From: UMGS1470 sp051889215
Lineage (GTDB): Bacteria > Bacillota > Clostridia > Christensenellales > UBA1242
NCBI GenBank assembly: GCA_051889215.1
Contig: JBJFDC010000047.1
Coordinates: 1-5,660 of the forward strand
Length of the DNA: 5,660 bases
Direction of reading: 5' to 3'
In this document: in pieces, positions 1 to 4,810 of the stretch
Layout of the letters: each line of letters starts with the position of its first letter
Numbering within the stretch: the first letter of the stretch is position 1
Program-made: the position numbers and the translations under genes
The notes under the pieces: model-generated
Database searches by the model: none
Seen by the model: the letters and a program-made list of their open reading frames with translations, nothing else
What the model was told of the DNA's origin: nothing

Positions 1-193
1 GATGTTTTTCTGAAATTCTTTTAAAAGTTTCAAGCACTTGGTCAAAGTTGGATACATCACAAGAATATTGGTTGTTTTCGGGATTGTTTATGCTCCTTGC
101 AATTTTTATAACTTCAAATCCGTCGTTTTCAAAAAGCGAACAAAGTTCTTTTCCAATTCCGCTGCTAGCGCCAGTTATCACAACAGTTCTCAT
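1..193 (-). CDS. Short-chain dehydrogenase/reductase (SDR), N-terminal part only
   Basis: Only the first 64 codons lie in the window; the gene continues past the left edge. The start reads MRTVVITGASSGIG, with the glycine-rich NAD(P)-binding motif TGASSGIG of classical SDRs at residues 7-14. It is followed by helix A, the second strand (EVIKIARS, about residues 27-34) and a CDV at residues 45-47, where SDRs place the acidic residue that contacts adenine. Arg33 just after the second strand hints at NADP(H) preference (inference). The catalytic Ser-Tyr-Lys region is outside the window, so the substrate cannot be judged. The ATG is supported by a GAGGTG ribosome binding site on the minus strand at 197-202 and by a promoter further upstream. 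The gene is divergent from the HAD hydrolase. SDR fold assignment is secure; specific function is unknown. Confidence 0.9.
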   Translation of the reverse strand, partial: MRTVVITGASSGIGKELCSLFENDGFEVIKIARSINNPENNQYSCDVSNFDQVLETFKRISEKH

Positions 194-217
194 AATCACC
201 TCAATGTCTTTAGATAA

Positions 218-246
218 ATTTTAAACAAAAAAATCAAGAATAACAA
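218..246 (-). promoter_or_regulatory. Promoter of the SDR gene
   Basis: On the minus strand a -35 box TTGTTA (241-246) and a -10 box TAAAAT (218-223) are separated by exactly 17 bases. Transcription would begin near 211, giving a leader of about 18 nt that holds the GAGGTG ribosome binding site (197-202) before the ATG at 193. The match is moderate and the position relative to the gene is right. Confidence 0.55.
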
Positions 247-289
247 CCAATAAACAAAAAAAATGCCATTCTGTCATCAATTCTTTGAA

Positions 290-318
290 TTGACACAAAG
301 CCAAATAAAAGTTATACT
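290..318 (+). promoter_or_regulatory. Strong sigma-A-type promoter of the HAD hydrolase gene
   Basis: A consensus -35 box TTGACA (290-295) and a -10 box TATACT (313-318) are separated by 17 bases. The predicted start near 325 gives a leader of about 59 nt, which contains the inverted repeat at 343-372 and the ribosome binding site. It is back to back with the SDR promoter. Confidence 0.85.
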
Positions 319-342
319 ATATATTGAAAGAAAAAGCGAAAA

Positions 343-372
343 CATATTTATGCACAATTTCGCATAAATATG
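343..372 (+). promoter_or_regulatory. Perfect inverted repeat (leader hairpin or operator) next to the HAD ribosome binding site
   Basis: CATATTTATGC (343-353) and GCATAAATATG (362-372) are perfect reverse complements separated by 8 bases. In RNA this is an 11-bp AU-rich hairpin ending one base before the AGGAGGT at 374-380. Each arm is also a small palindrome (CATA-TT-TATG at 343-352 and CATA-AA-TATG at 363-372), with centres 20 bp or about two helical turns apart. It could therefore be either an RNA structure or a tandem DNA operator. The repeat is seen directly; the regulatory role is inference. Confidence 0.6.
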
Positions 373-383
373 CAGGAGGTAAA

Positions 384-1235
384 ATGGCAAAACCAAAGAT
401 TGCAATATGTTATGATTTTGACAAAACACTCTCGACAAAAAATATGCAAGAATATGATTTTATGAAAATGGCGGGAGTGAGTGCGGAAGAATTTTGGGAA
501 AGATGTGCAAAATTTACAGAAAAACATGGTTGCGACAACATTTTGACCATGATGAAGGCAATGATTGATGTTTTGAACCAAAATCAAATTGCTGACCACA
601 AAGCCCAACTTGAAGAGTTTGGAAAGACGATTGAGTTTTTTGATGGGGTTGAAACTTGGTTTGAACGCATAAATAATTATGCAGAAAAACTTGGCGTTGA
701 AGTCAAGCACTACATAATTTCATCTGGCATAAAGGAGATTATTGAAGGCACAAGCATTGCAAAATATTTTGACCAAATTTATGCGTGCTACTATGCTTAT
801 GATGATTCGGGTCGTGCGATTTGGCCAGCGATTGCAATCAACTATACAAACAAAACTCAATTTTTATATCGCATCAACAAGGGGATTTATGATGTTAATG
901 ACCATAGCGTCAACAACATCATGGACCATGACATTCGCCCAGTTCCATTCGAAAATTTCATTTATATTGGCGATAGTTCAACCGACATTCCGTCAATGAG
1001 AACAATCATGAAAGCGGGCGGCAACACAATTTGCGTTTATGACAAAACCAAAACCATGCATGACTACATCAAAAGCTTGCTCCTCAACGACAAGGTTAAT
1101 TTTGTTGCAGAAGCGGATTATTCAAGAAATTCCGAGCTTGAAAAAATTGTTAAAGGAATAATCAAGAGCGTCAAGGACAAAACAAATTTGAAATTTTTGA
1201 CAAAGTATCAAAAATCAAAGATTGACAAAAAATAG
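384..1235 (+). CDS. HAD-superfamily hydrolase (phosphoserine phosphatase-like)
   Basis: This 283-aa cytoplasmic protein carries all four HAD motifs. Motif I is DFDKT (Asp11 nucleophile, Asp13 acid/base). Motif II is the Ser113-Ser114 pair in YIISSG. Motif III is Lys157 in NYTNKTQF. Motif IV is GDSSTDIPSM (Asp197 and Asp201, Mg binding). The long insert between motifs I and II is the helical cap expected for subfamily I phosphatases, so a small phosphorylated metabolite is the likely substrate; which one cannot be told. The first start in this frame is a TTG at 324, but the ATG at 384 is preferred. It follows AGGAGGT (374-380) at ideal spacing, and MAKPKIAICYDFDKT starts as the family normally does. 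The 324 start would also lie at the predicted transcription start and read through the hairpin. No terminator follows before the next gene. Confidence 0.9.
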   Translation: MAKPKIAICYDFDKTLSTKNMQEYDFMKMAGVSAEEFWERCAKFTEKHGCDNILTMMKAMIDVLNQNQIADHKAQLEEFGKTIEFFDGVETWFERINNYAEKLGVEVKHYIISSGIKEIIEGTSIAKYFDQIYACYYAYDDSGRAIWPAIAINYTNKTQFLYRINKGIYDVNDHSVNNIMDHDIRPVPFENFIYIGDSSTDIPSMRTIMKAGGNTICVYDKTKTMHDYIKSLLLNDKVNFVAEADYSRNSELEKIVKGIIKSVKDKTNLKFLTKYQKSKIDKK

Positions 1236-1249
1236 AAAAATGTTAAAAT
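1222..1249 (+). promoter_or_regulatory. Extended -10 promoter for the 108-aa gene, inside the end of the HAD gene
   Basis: A -35 box TTGACA (1222-1227), formed by the last codons of the HAD gene, is followed after 16 bases by TAAAAT (1244-1249). A TG one base upstream (1241-1242) makes this an extended -10. Transcription would start near 1256, leaving about 16 nt of leader with the ribosome binding site. This argues against the ATG at 1248, which lies inside the -10 box, as the start of the next gene. Confidence 0.65.
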
Positions 1250-1271
1250 GTGTTGTATGTTTGGAGGGGTT

Positions 1272-1598
1272 ATGGAAGAAGAAAAATATATTCAAGGAAA
1301 TTTGAGAAATTTGTTGAGAATGTGTTGTTTGGATATTGATGGCTCGACACCAAGAGAAGAAATTGAAAAGGTTTTGCCAATCGACCAAAATCAAATCAAA
1401 GTTTGGCTTGATGGTGAGAGAATGTTTTTTGACATTGAAGGAGATATTTCATTTTTTATCCTTGAACGCGATGGAAGATTTAATAATCTTGAAATTTTAA
1501 AGAGAGTTATGCTCAAGTTTAATATTTTTCTCAAAGGGAATGGAGACCTTGAAAAAACAATCTTCCAAAACGACATTCTCATGCTCTTGACAAAATAA
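1272..1598 (+). CDS. Uncharacterised 108-aa protein
   Basis: I do not recognise this protein. From the ATG at 1272 it is 108 aa, soluble and rich in charged residues, with no signal peptide or membrane segment. It has an N-terminal helical stretch with an MCC pair (residues 17-19). A central part of alternating short hydrophobic and charged segments (IKVWLDGERMFF, then ISFFILERDG, about residues 42-69) looks like consecutive beta strands. A hydrophobic helix or strand segment follows (residues 74-90). The whole suggests a small alpha/beta fold. The start is fixed by GGAGGGG (1263-1269) and by its own promoter; an in-frame ATG at 1248 would fall in the -10 box. It lies 36 bp downstream of the HAD gene and may also be read through from it. 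A bidirectional terminator follows directly. Confidence 0.75.
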   Translation: MEEEKYIQGNLRNLLRMCCLDIDGSTPREEIEKVLPIDQNQIKVWLDGERMFFDIEGDISFFILERDGRFNNLEILKRVMLKFNIFLKGNGDLEKTIFQNDILMLLTK

Positions 1599-1601
1599 AA
1601 C

Positions 1602-1635
1602 AAAAAGAAAAAGAGACTCATATGTCTCTTTTTTT
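1602..1635. terminator. Bidirectional intrinsic terminator between convergent genes
   Basis: GAGAC (1613-1617) pairs with GTCTC (1624-1628) around a 6-base loop, and the stem is extended by A-T pairs (1608-1612 with 1629-1633). Seven T follow on the plus strand (1629-1635). A nearly unbroken A run precedes on the left (1602-1612, one G at 1607), which is a T tract when read on the minus strand. It serves both the 108-aa gene and the convergent P-loop gene. Confidence 0.85.
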
Positions 1636-1638
1636 GAT

Positions 1639-2091
1639 TTATTTTATTCGAAGCAAAACGTCAGATAAATATTGTCCGCGGCGAAGAGCGATTTTGTTGA
1701 CATGCATGAGATTTTCAATGTTGTTTAGAAACAAATCCCAGCGATTCATAAAACGCTTGATATATTCGTCACTATTGCCTCTCTTCTTGAATCTTTCAAT
1801 ATATTCGTCCTTGCAATGGCGATACGGATAGACGATATAAAATTTTTCATTTCGGCGAATCAGTTCGTTTATCACGACATCATGAGTGCTCGTGAAAACA
1901 TAATCATATTTTTTTGCAAGTGCACTGGCACACTCAACATAGTTTTTCTCCCAACCCGGGTCTTTCAAAAACGCGTGTGAAGACAAGTCATATAGACTGA
2001 TTTTTTGATATGATGGCACAGCATCGCGAATTGAAGTTTTTCCAATTCCGGCGAACCCGCAAATAATGATGCCTTGTTTTTCCCTAATCAT
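1639..2091 (-). CDS. Small P-loop kinase-like ATP-binding protein
   Basis: This 150-aa protein begins with a beta strand (GIIICGF) leading into a Walker A loop GFAGIGKT (residues 12-19, Lys18). A second strand, DYVFTSTH (63-70), sits where kinases of this fold have Walker B, and a third, FYIVYPY, is at 84-90. It is followed by a basic helix EYIERFKKRGNSDEYIKRF (97-114) resembling the lid region of nucleoside monophosphate kinases. The size, single domain and lid-like Arg/Lys helix suggest a small-molecule kinase. Relatives that I recall in phages and Bacillota genomes are usually left unnamed, so the substrate is unknown. The ATG at 2091 has a GAGGTG ribosome binding site (2096-2101). The gene is divergent from the aldehyde dehydrogenase and shares the 1602-1635 terminator with the gene it faces. 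Confidence 0.8.
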   Translation of the reverse strand: MIREKQGIIICGFAGIGKTSIRDAVPSYQKISLYDLSSHAFLKDPGWEKNYVECASALAKKYDYVFTSTHDVVINELIRRNEKFYIVYPYRHCKDEYIERFKKRGNSDEYIKRFMNRWDLFLNNIENLMHVNKIALRRGQYLSDVLLRIK

Positions 2092-2114
2092 ATGACACCT
2101 CGCTTTTCAAAATC

Positions 2115-2143
2115 ATATTAAATTATAATACAAAATATTACAA
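2115..2143 (-). promoter_or_regulatory. Possible promoter of the P-loop gene
   Basis: On the minus strand TTGTAA (2138-2143) and TAATAT (2115-2120) are 17 bases apart, and a leader of about 17 nt with GAGGTG would follow. A better -10 match, TATAAT (2122-2127), lies nearby but has no matching -35. The region is very AT-rich, so the exact promoter is uncertain. Confidence 0.4.
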
Positions 2144-2163
2144 GTTATTTTTTGAAATTCATT

Positions 2164-2191
2164 TTGACAACCGATTTTTATTTAATATAAT
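2164..2191 (+). promoter_or_regulatory. Promoter of the aldehyde dehydrogenase gene, giving a leaderless mRNA
   Basis: Consensus TTGACA (2164-2169) and consensus TATAAT (2186-2191) are separated by 16 bases. Six bases follow before the ATG at 2198, so the expected +1 is the A of the start codon. No ribosome binding site is present upstream of the ATG. Confidence 0.8.
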
Positions 2192-2197
2192 GGCACT

Positions 2198-3556
2198 ATG
2201 GAAATAAATCAAATTGTTGCAAATCAAAGGGCGTTTTTTAACACCCACAAAACACAAAGTTTGGCATTCAGAAAAGAAATGCTGACAAAACTTGAAAAGT
2301 CAATTCAAGACAATCTCAAAGGCATTCTTGACGCATTCAAAAAGGATTTTAACAAATGTGAGTTTGATGTTCTTTCAACAGAACTTTTTTGTGTTAAGAA
2401 CGAAATTAAATACTTCAAAAACAACTTGAGAAAACTTATGCGTCCCAAAAGAGCGGGAACTGGCCTTGTAAATTTTTTCTCGCGCGGAAAAATTGTGTCA
2501 AATCCTTTGGGGGTTGTCCTCATTGTTTCGCCATGGAATTATCCTTTGCAACTCTCGCTTGTGCCACTGGTTGGCGCGATTGCGGCGGGAAATACTGTTG
2601 TTATAAAACCGAGTTCATATTCGGCAAATGTAAGTCATATTATCAAGAAAATCCTTTCGGTGTTCGACCAAAACTATGTTGCTGTTGTTGAAGGTGGGCG
2701 TGAACAAAATGCTCAACTTTTTGACCAGAAGTTCGATTTTATTTTCTTCACGGGCAGTCAAAGTGTTGCAAAAGTTCTCATGGAAAAAGCGAGCGCAAAC
2801 CTCACGCCTGTGCTTTTGGAACTTGGTGGAAAATCGCCTTGTGTTGTTGATATTGATGCCGACATAAAACTTGCAGCAAAGCGGATTGTTTGGGGCAAAT
2901 TTCTCAATGCAGGGCAAACTTGTGTTGCGCCAGATTATATTTGGGTGCATGAAGACATAAAACAAAAATTCATTTATGAAGCAAAACTCCAAATAAAACA
3001 GCAACTATATCCTGACGGCGGGTTGAGTGAAGAATTTCCTCATATAATCAACGACAAGCATGTCGAGAGACTAAAAAAACTCATAGACAAAGAAAAACTT
3101 GTTTTTGGTGGCGCTGTCAAAAATAGACTTGTTGAACCAACAATTCTGGATAATGTCACTTTTGAAGACGAAGTTATGCAACAAGAAATATTTGGCCCAA
3201 TAATGCCAATTCTCACATTCAAAGATTTTGCTGAAGTTGAGAAAAAACTCTCAACACTTCCAAAGCCCCTCGCATTTTATTATTTCGGAAACAACAAGGA
3301 TAATATCAATATCATTGAAAACAAACTTCAATTTGGCGGCGGTGCTATAAATGATGTTATTATGCATCTTGTTGCGCCACACCTTCCTTTTGGCGGAGTT
3401 GGTGAGAGCGGAATTGGCTCATATCACCAAAAGCAGTCATTTGAAATTTTCAGTCATAAAAAGAGTGTATTAAAAAAAGGCAAAATTGAAATTGGATTAA
3501 AATATCCACCTCATGGCAAAAAGTGCATGAAAATTATGAGATTTCTATCAAAATAA
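2198..3556 (+). CDS. Aldehyde dehydrogenase, class 3 / ALDH3-like
   Basis: This 452-aa enzyme oxidises an aldehyde to the carboxylic acid with NAD(P)+. Full length matches the shorter class-3 type, which lacks the longer N-terminal arm. Visible landmarks are SPWNYP (111-116, oxyanion Asn114), VVIKPS (Lys137, cofactor contact), FFTGS (183-187), LLELGGK (Glu208, general base), GQTC (catalytic Cys242) and EIFGP (Glu330, ribose contact). The conserved C-terminal block is PFGGVGESGIGSYH (397-410). Where many family members have a Gly five residues after the Gly of FTGS, this one has Ala191; the site is otherwise intact, so the enzyme should be active. It ends in a basic tail (KKCMKIMRFLSK) that could touch the membrane, which is inference. 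The N-terminus aligns with the family from the first residues, supporting the ATG at 2198 despite the absence of a ribosome binding site. The substrate is unknown. Confidence 0.95.
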   Translation: MEINQIVANQRAFFNTHKTQSLAFRKEMLTKLEKSIQDNLKGILDAFKKDFNKCEFDVLSTELFCVKNEIKYFKNNLRKLMRPKRAGTGLVNFFSRGKIVSNPLGVVLIVSPWNYPLQLSLVPLVGAIAAGNTVVIKPSSYSANVSHIIKKILSVFDQNYVAVVEGGREQNAQLFDQKFDFIFFTGSQSVAKVLMEKASANLTPVLLELGGKSPCVVDIDADIKLAAKRIVWGKFLNAGQTCVAPDYIWVHEDIKQKFIYEAKLQIKQQLYPDGGLSEEFPHIINDKHVERLKKLIDKEKLVFGGAVKNRLVEPTILDNVTFEDEVMQQEIFGPIMPILTFKDFAEVEKKLSTLPKPLAFYYFGNNKDNINIIENKLQFGGGAINDVIMHLVAPHLPFGGVGESGIGSYHQKQSFEIFSHKKSVLKKGKIEIGLKYPPHGKKCMKIMRFLSK

Positions 3557-3583
3557 ATTGATTAGTGAAATCAAAATCAATTT
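3555..3583. terminator. AT-rich stem-loop between the aldehyde dehydrogenase and XRE genes
   Basis: AAATTGATT (3555-3563), starting within the TAA stop, and AATCAATTT (3575-3583) form a perfect 9-bp stem with an 11-base loop. The stem has little GC. On the plus strand only TTTGCTT follows. On the minus strand the stem leads into TTTATTTT, so it fits better as terminator of the XRE gene. It may be a weak terminator in both directions. Confidence 0.45.
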
Positions 3584-3604
3584 GCTTGTCACGAGATGTT
3601 GAGA

Positions 3605-3811
3605 TTAATCTTCAATGCCAATGAGATAATCGGCAGATACATTAAAAAATTTCGCTATTTGATAAAGATAAATTATGTTTGGCGCTTGCAAGCCGCTTTC
3701 CCAGCGATTTATTGTTGAATGCGAAACATGAAAAAGTTTGGCGAGTTCTCTTTTTGATAACTCCCTTTCTTCGCGTAAACTTTTTAATCTTTCACCAAAT
3801 ATTTCTAACAT
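3605..3811 (-). CDS. XRE-family helix-turn-helix transcriptional repressor
   Basis: From the ATG at 3811 this is a 68-aa single-domain Cro/C1-type protein. It starts MLEIFGERLKSLREERELSK. The HTH core follows: KRELAKLFHVSHSTINRWESG (about residues 20-40), with the recognition helix around SHSTINRWE. It ends with the family-typical LYQIAKFFNVSADYLIG. There is no sensor or dimerisation domain, which is common for small autorepressors. Upstream in-frame ATGs at 3841 and 3820 would add 10 or 3 residues. The 3841 start lies inside the operator-like repeat and the 3820 start lies next to the -10-like TATAAA, so 3811, which matches the family N-terminus, is preferred. No ribosome binding site is visible, and transcription may start within a few bases of the ATG. 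The divergent small gene is the obvious candidate target. Confidence 0.9.
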   Translation of the reverse strand: MLEIFGERLKSLREERELSKRELAKLFHVSHSTINRWESGLQAPNIIYLYQIAKFFNVSADYLIGIED

Positions 3812-3826
3812 ATAAAACATTTTATA
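3811..3826. repeat. AT palindrome over the XRE start and -10 region
   Basis: TATAAAA (3811-3817) and TTTTATA (3820-3826) are perfect reverse complements with 2 bases between. On the minus strand the upstream arm is a TATAAA -10-like box, and the ATG of the repressor begins at the other edge. No good -35 lies 16-18 bases upstream, so the XRE promoter may be weak or may need activation. Symmetry in such AT-rich sequence can be accidental. Confidence 0.4.
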
Positions 3827-3834
3827 CCCGAATG

Positions 3835-3869
3835 GGTCCATTTTTCTTGACTGGACCTAAAATTGTCCA
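3835..3869. promoter_or_regulatory. Operator-like cluster of three GTCCA/TGGAC half-sites
   Basis: GGTCCA (3835-3840) and TGGACC (3852-3857) form a perfect 6-bp dyad with an 11-base spacer. TGGAC (3852-3856) and GTCCA (3865-3869) form a second dyad with an 8-base spacer. The middle half-site is shared. The second dyad fills the -35/-10 spacer of the small gene's promoter. The first covers the region upstream of the XRE -10-like box. Binding by the adjacent XRE protein would block both directions; that is inference, while the repeats are seen directly. Confidence 0.65.
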
Positions 3870-3875
3870 TATAAT
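3847..3875 (+). promoter_or_regulatory. Promoter of the 64-aa gene, leaderless or nearly so
   Basis: TTGACT (3847-3852) and a consensus TATAAT (3870-3875) are separated by 17 bases. The ATG is at 3884, eight bases after the -10, and no ribosome binding site lies between. The leader would be 0-5 nt. The operator half-sites overlap the end of the -35 and the spacer. Confidence 0.75.
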
Positions 3876-3883
3876 GTAATTTT

Positions 3884-4078
3884 ATGAGTTTGGAAAAAAT
3901 TTATGATGAAATCGTTGAGTTGTTGAAAAAAAATGGTTTGCTTGTTAAGACAAACAATAGCAAACGACGAATTTTTGCTTATGTTGACACCAAAAATAGG
4001 ATTATTATCTCACTTTTTTGTGAGAAAATGAATGATGAAACTTTTACAACAAAAACTGGCGATATGCGGCTTTGGTGA
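3884..4078 (+). CDS. Uncharacterised 64-aa protein divergent from the XRE repressor
   Basis: I do not recognise this protein. It has an N-terminal amphipathic helix (MSLEKIYDEIVELLKKNG). A basic turn (TNNSKRRIFAYVD, about residues 23-35) and a hydrophobic strand (RIIISLFCEK, 39-48) follow. It ends in a polar tail with a terminal Trp. No signal peptide or clear membrane helix is present. It is short enough to be a toxin, an anti-repressor, or the N-terminal remnant of a larger protein; none can be shown. Support for a real gene is the near-consensus promoter with operator-like repeats directly upstream and the divergent repressor. Its TGA ends one base before the stop codon of the convergent membrane protein gene, with no terminator between, so the two transcripts should overlap at their 3' ends. 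Confidence 0.6.
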   Translation: MSLEKIYDEIVELLKKNGLLVKTNNSKRRIFAYVDTKNRIIISLFCEKMNDETFTTKTGDMRLW

Positions 4079-4079
4079 T

Positions 4080-4625
4080 TTATTTCACAATAATAAAGTT
4101 TTTGATTTTTTGATTTGGGCAAATGCGGTGCTCGCCATTCGACAACTTGCCTTTATAGAAGACCTTGGCGTTTTGTGGCGTTTTGTCGGAGAGTGAAATG
4201 AATGTAATTTCATAGTAGGAATATCCCAAAATGTTGAGAAGGGGATTGATGTTAAAAAGGTTGTTGCGAATATAGACGAGCCCAATAAAAACAAGGATTG
4301 TCACAAACACACAAAACATGCTGACGAACTCAATTTGATAGGTGAGAGAGAACAGGACAAACAGAGAAAAATAGTTGAAAAATTGTTCATCAGTGCAATT
4401 TGTGGCATTTTGGATTTGGACGACTTGCGCATTGCATTCAACTTTTTTCATTGAACGCACAATTCCCAAAATTCCAAGTCCGGTCAGCAAAACCAAAAGC
4501 CCCAATGTCATTGAGTTGAGGACGTTGAATGAAAGATTTTTAAATGCAAGGTCAATCACCAATTTGATTGCGAGCAAAAAATACATTGGCACAAAAGCTG
4601 AAAGATATAACAAAAATTTTTCCAT
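4080..4625 (-). CDS. Four-helix membrane protein, KwaA-like (tentative)
   Basis: This 181-aa protein has four predicted membrane segments: about residues 4-27, 38-57, 82-97 and 100-119. They are followed by the short hydrophobic motif NPLLNILGY (127-135) and a polar, basic cytosolic tail (about 140-181). A loop of about 24 polar residues (58-81) separates helices 2 and 3. The four helices, the FFNYFSLFVLF segment, the VYIRNNLFNINPLLNILGY block and the C-terminal tail resemble what I recall of KwaA, the membrane sensor of Kiwa anti-phage defence. This is recall, not a search result. KwaB (DUF4868), normally the partner, is not adjacent on either side. The ATG at 4625 gives a natural N-terminus, but no ribosome binding site or convincing promoter is visible. 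Alternatively it is an unrelated small membrane protein. Confidence 0.75.
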   Translation of the reverse strand: MEKFLLYLSAFVPMYFLLAIKLVIDLAFKNLSFNVLNSMTLGLLVLLTGLGILGIVRSMKKVECNAQVVQIQNATNCTDEQFFNYFSLFVLFSLTYQIEFVSMFCVFVTILVFIGLVYIRNNLFNINPLLNILGYSYYEITFISLSDKTPQNAKVFYKGKLSNGEHRICPNQKIKNFIIVK

Positions 4626-4706
4626 ATTGTTAGTTTGTTAAAAACGTTTGATTTTATTAATTGTTTGTTTGGATAATATCTAAAAATTTGAAGTCCTTTT
4701 TTGTCT

Positions 4707-4718
4707 TGATATATATCA
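4707..4718. repeat. 12-bp perfect palindrome upstream of the membrane protein gene
   Basis: TGATATATATCA is a perfect palindrome about 82 bp upstream of the membrane protein start. It lies between that gene and the terminator of the peptidase gene. It could be a regulator site, but its AT content makes chance occurrence plausible. Confidence 0.3.
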
Positions 4719-4726
4719 GTAGGCAT

Positions 4727-4747
4727 AAAAAACACCCCGGAGGGTGT
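4727..4747 (-). terminator. Intrinsic terminator, minus strand, after the peptidase E-like gene
   Basis: Read on the minus strand, ACACCC and GGGTGT (4742-4747 and 4732-4737) form a GC-rich 6-bp stem with a TCCG tetraloop, followed by a T run (4727-4731). It isolates the membrane protein gene from upstream transcription. It lies immediately after the tRNA-like 3' fragment at 4752-4768, as a tRNA's own terminator would. Confidence 0.85.
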
Positions 4748-4751
4748 CTTC

Positions 4752-4768
4752 TGGTGCAGAAGGGGACG
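4752..4768 (-). repeat. tRNA 3'-end-like fragment, candidate attachment-site remnant
   Basis: On the minus strand this reads as the end of a tRNA gene: GTCCCC, then CTTCTGCA and CCA. The 14 bases at 4752-4765 differ at one position from 5573-5586, the 3' end of the intact tRNA-Leu, and are in the same orientation. No T-loop or other tRNA part follows upstream, so it is a fragment and not a gene. The direct repeats are 821 bp apart and enclose the peptidase gene. Confidence 0.55.
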
Positions 4769-4810
4769 GAGTATTATACAATAGTTTTTCTTAAATATAT
4801 GATTTGATTT

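Noticed and set aside
350..367. Five-codon upstream open reading frame (ATG CAC AAT TTC GCA TAA) inside the leader hairpin of the HAD gene
   Set aside because: It has no ribosome binding site, and its ATG arises from the inverted repeat itself. There is no sign of a leader-peptide code such as repeated codons.
324..383. Longer N-terminus of the HAD protein from a TTG at 324
   Set aside because: The TTG sits at the predicted transcription start and lacks a ribosome binding site. The ATG at 384 follows AGGAGGT and matches the family N-terminus.
1248..1271. Upstream ATG at 1248 as start of the 108-aa gene
   Set aside because: It overlaps the -10 box of the gene's own promoter and has no ribosome binding site, whereas 1272 has GGAGGGG at usable spacing.
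2615..3004. Long open frame on the minus strand inside the aldehyde dehydrogenase gene
   Set aside because: The plus-strand frame encodes conserved catalytic motifs across this region. The reverse frame has no ribosome binding site or recognisable motif.
4075..4088. Small stem GTGA/TCAC across the convergent stop codons as a terminator
   Set aside because: It has only four base pairs and no T tract on either strand.
4773..4778. TATAAT on the minus strand just upstream of the tRNA-like fragment
   Set aside because: No -35 lies at a usable distance, and any transcript would end at the terminator 4727-4747 within about 40 nt.
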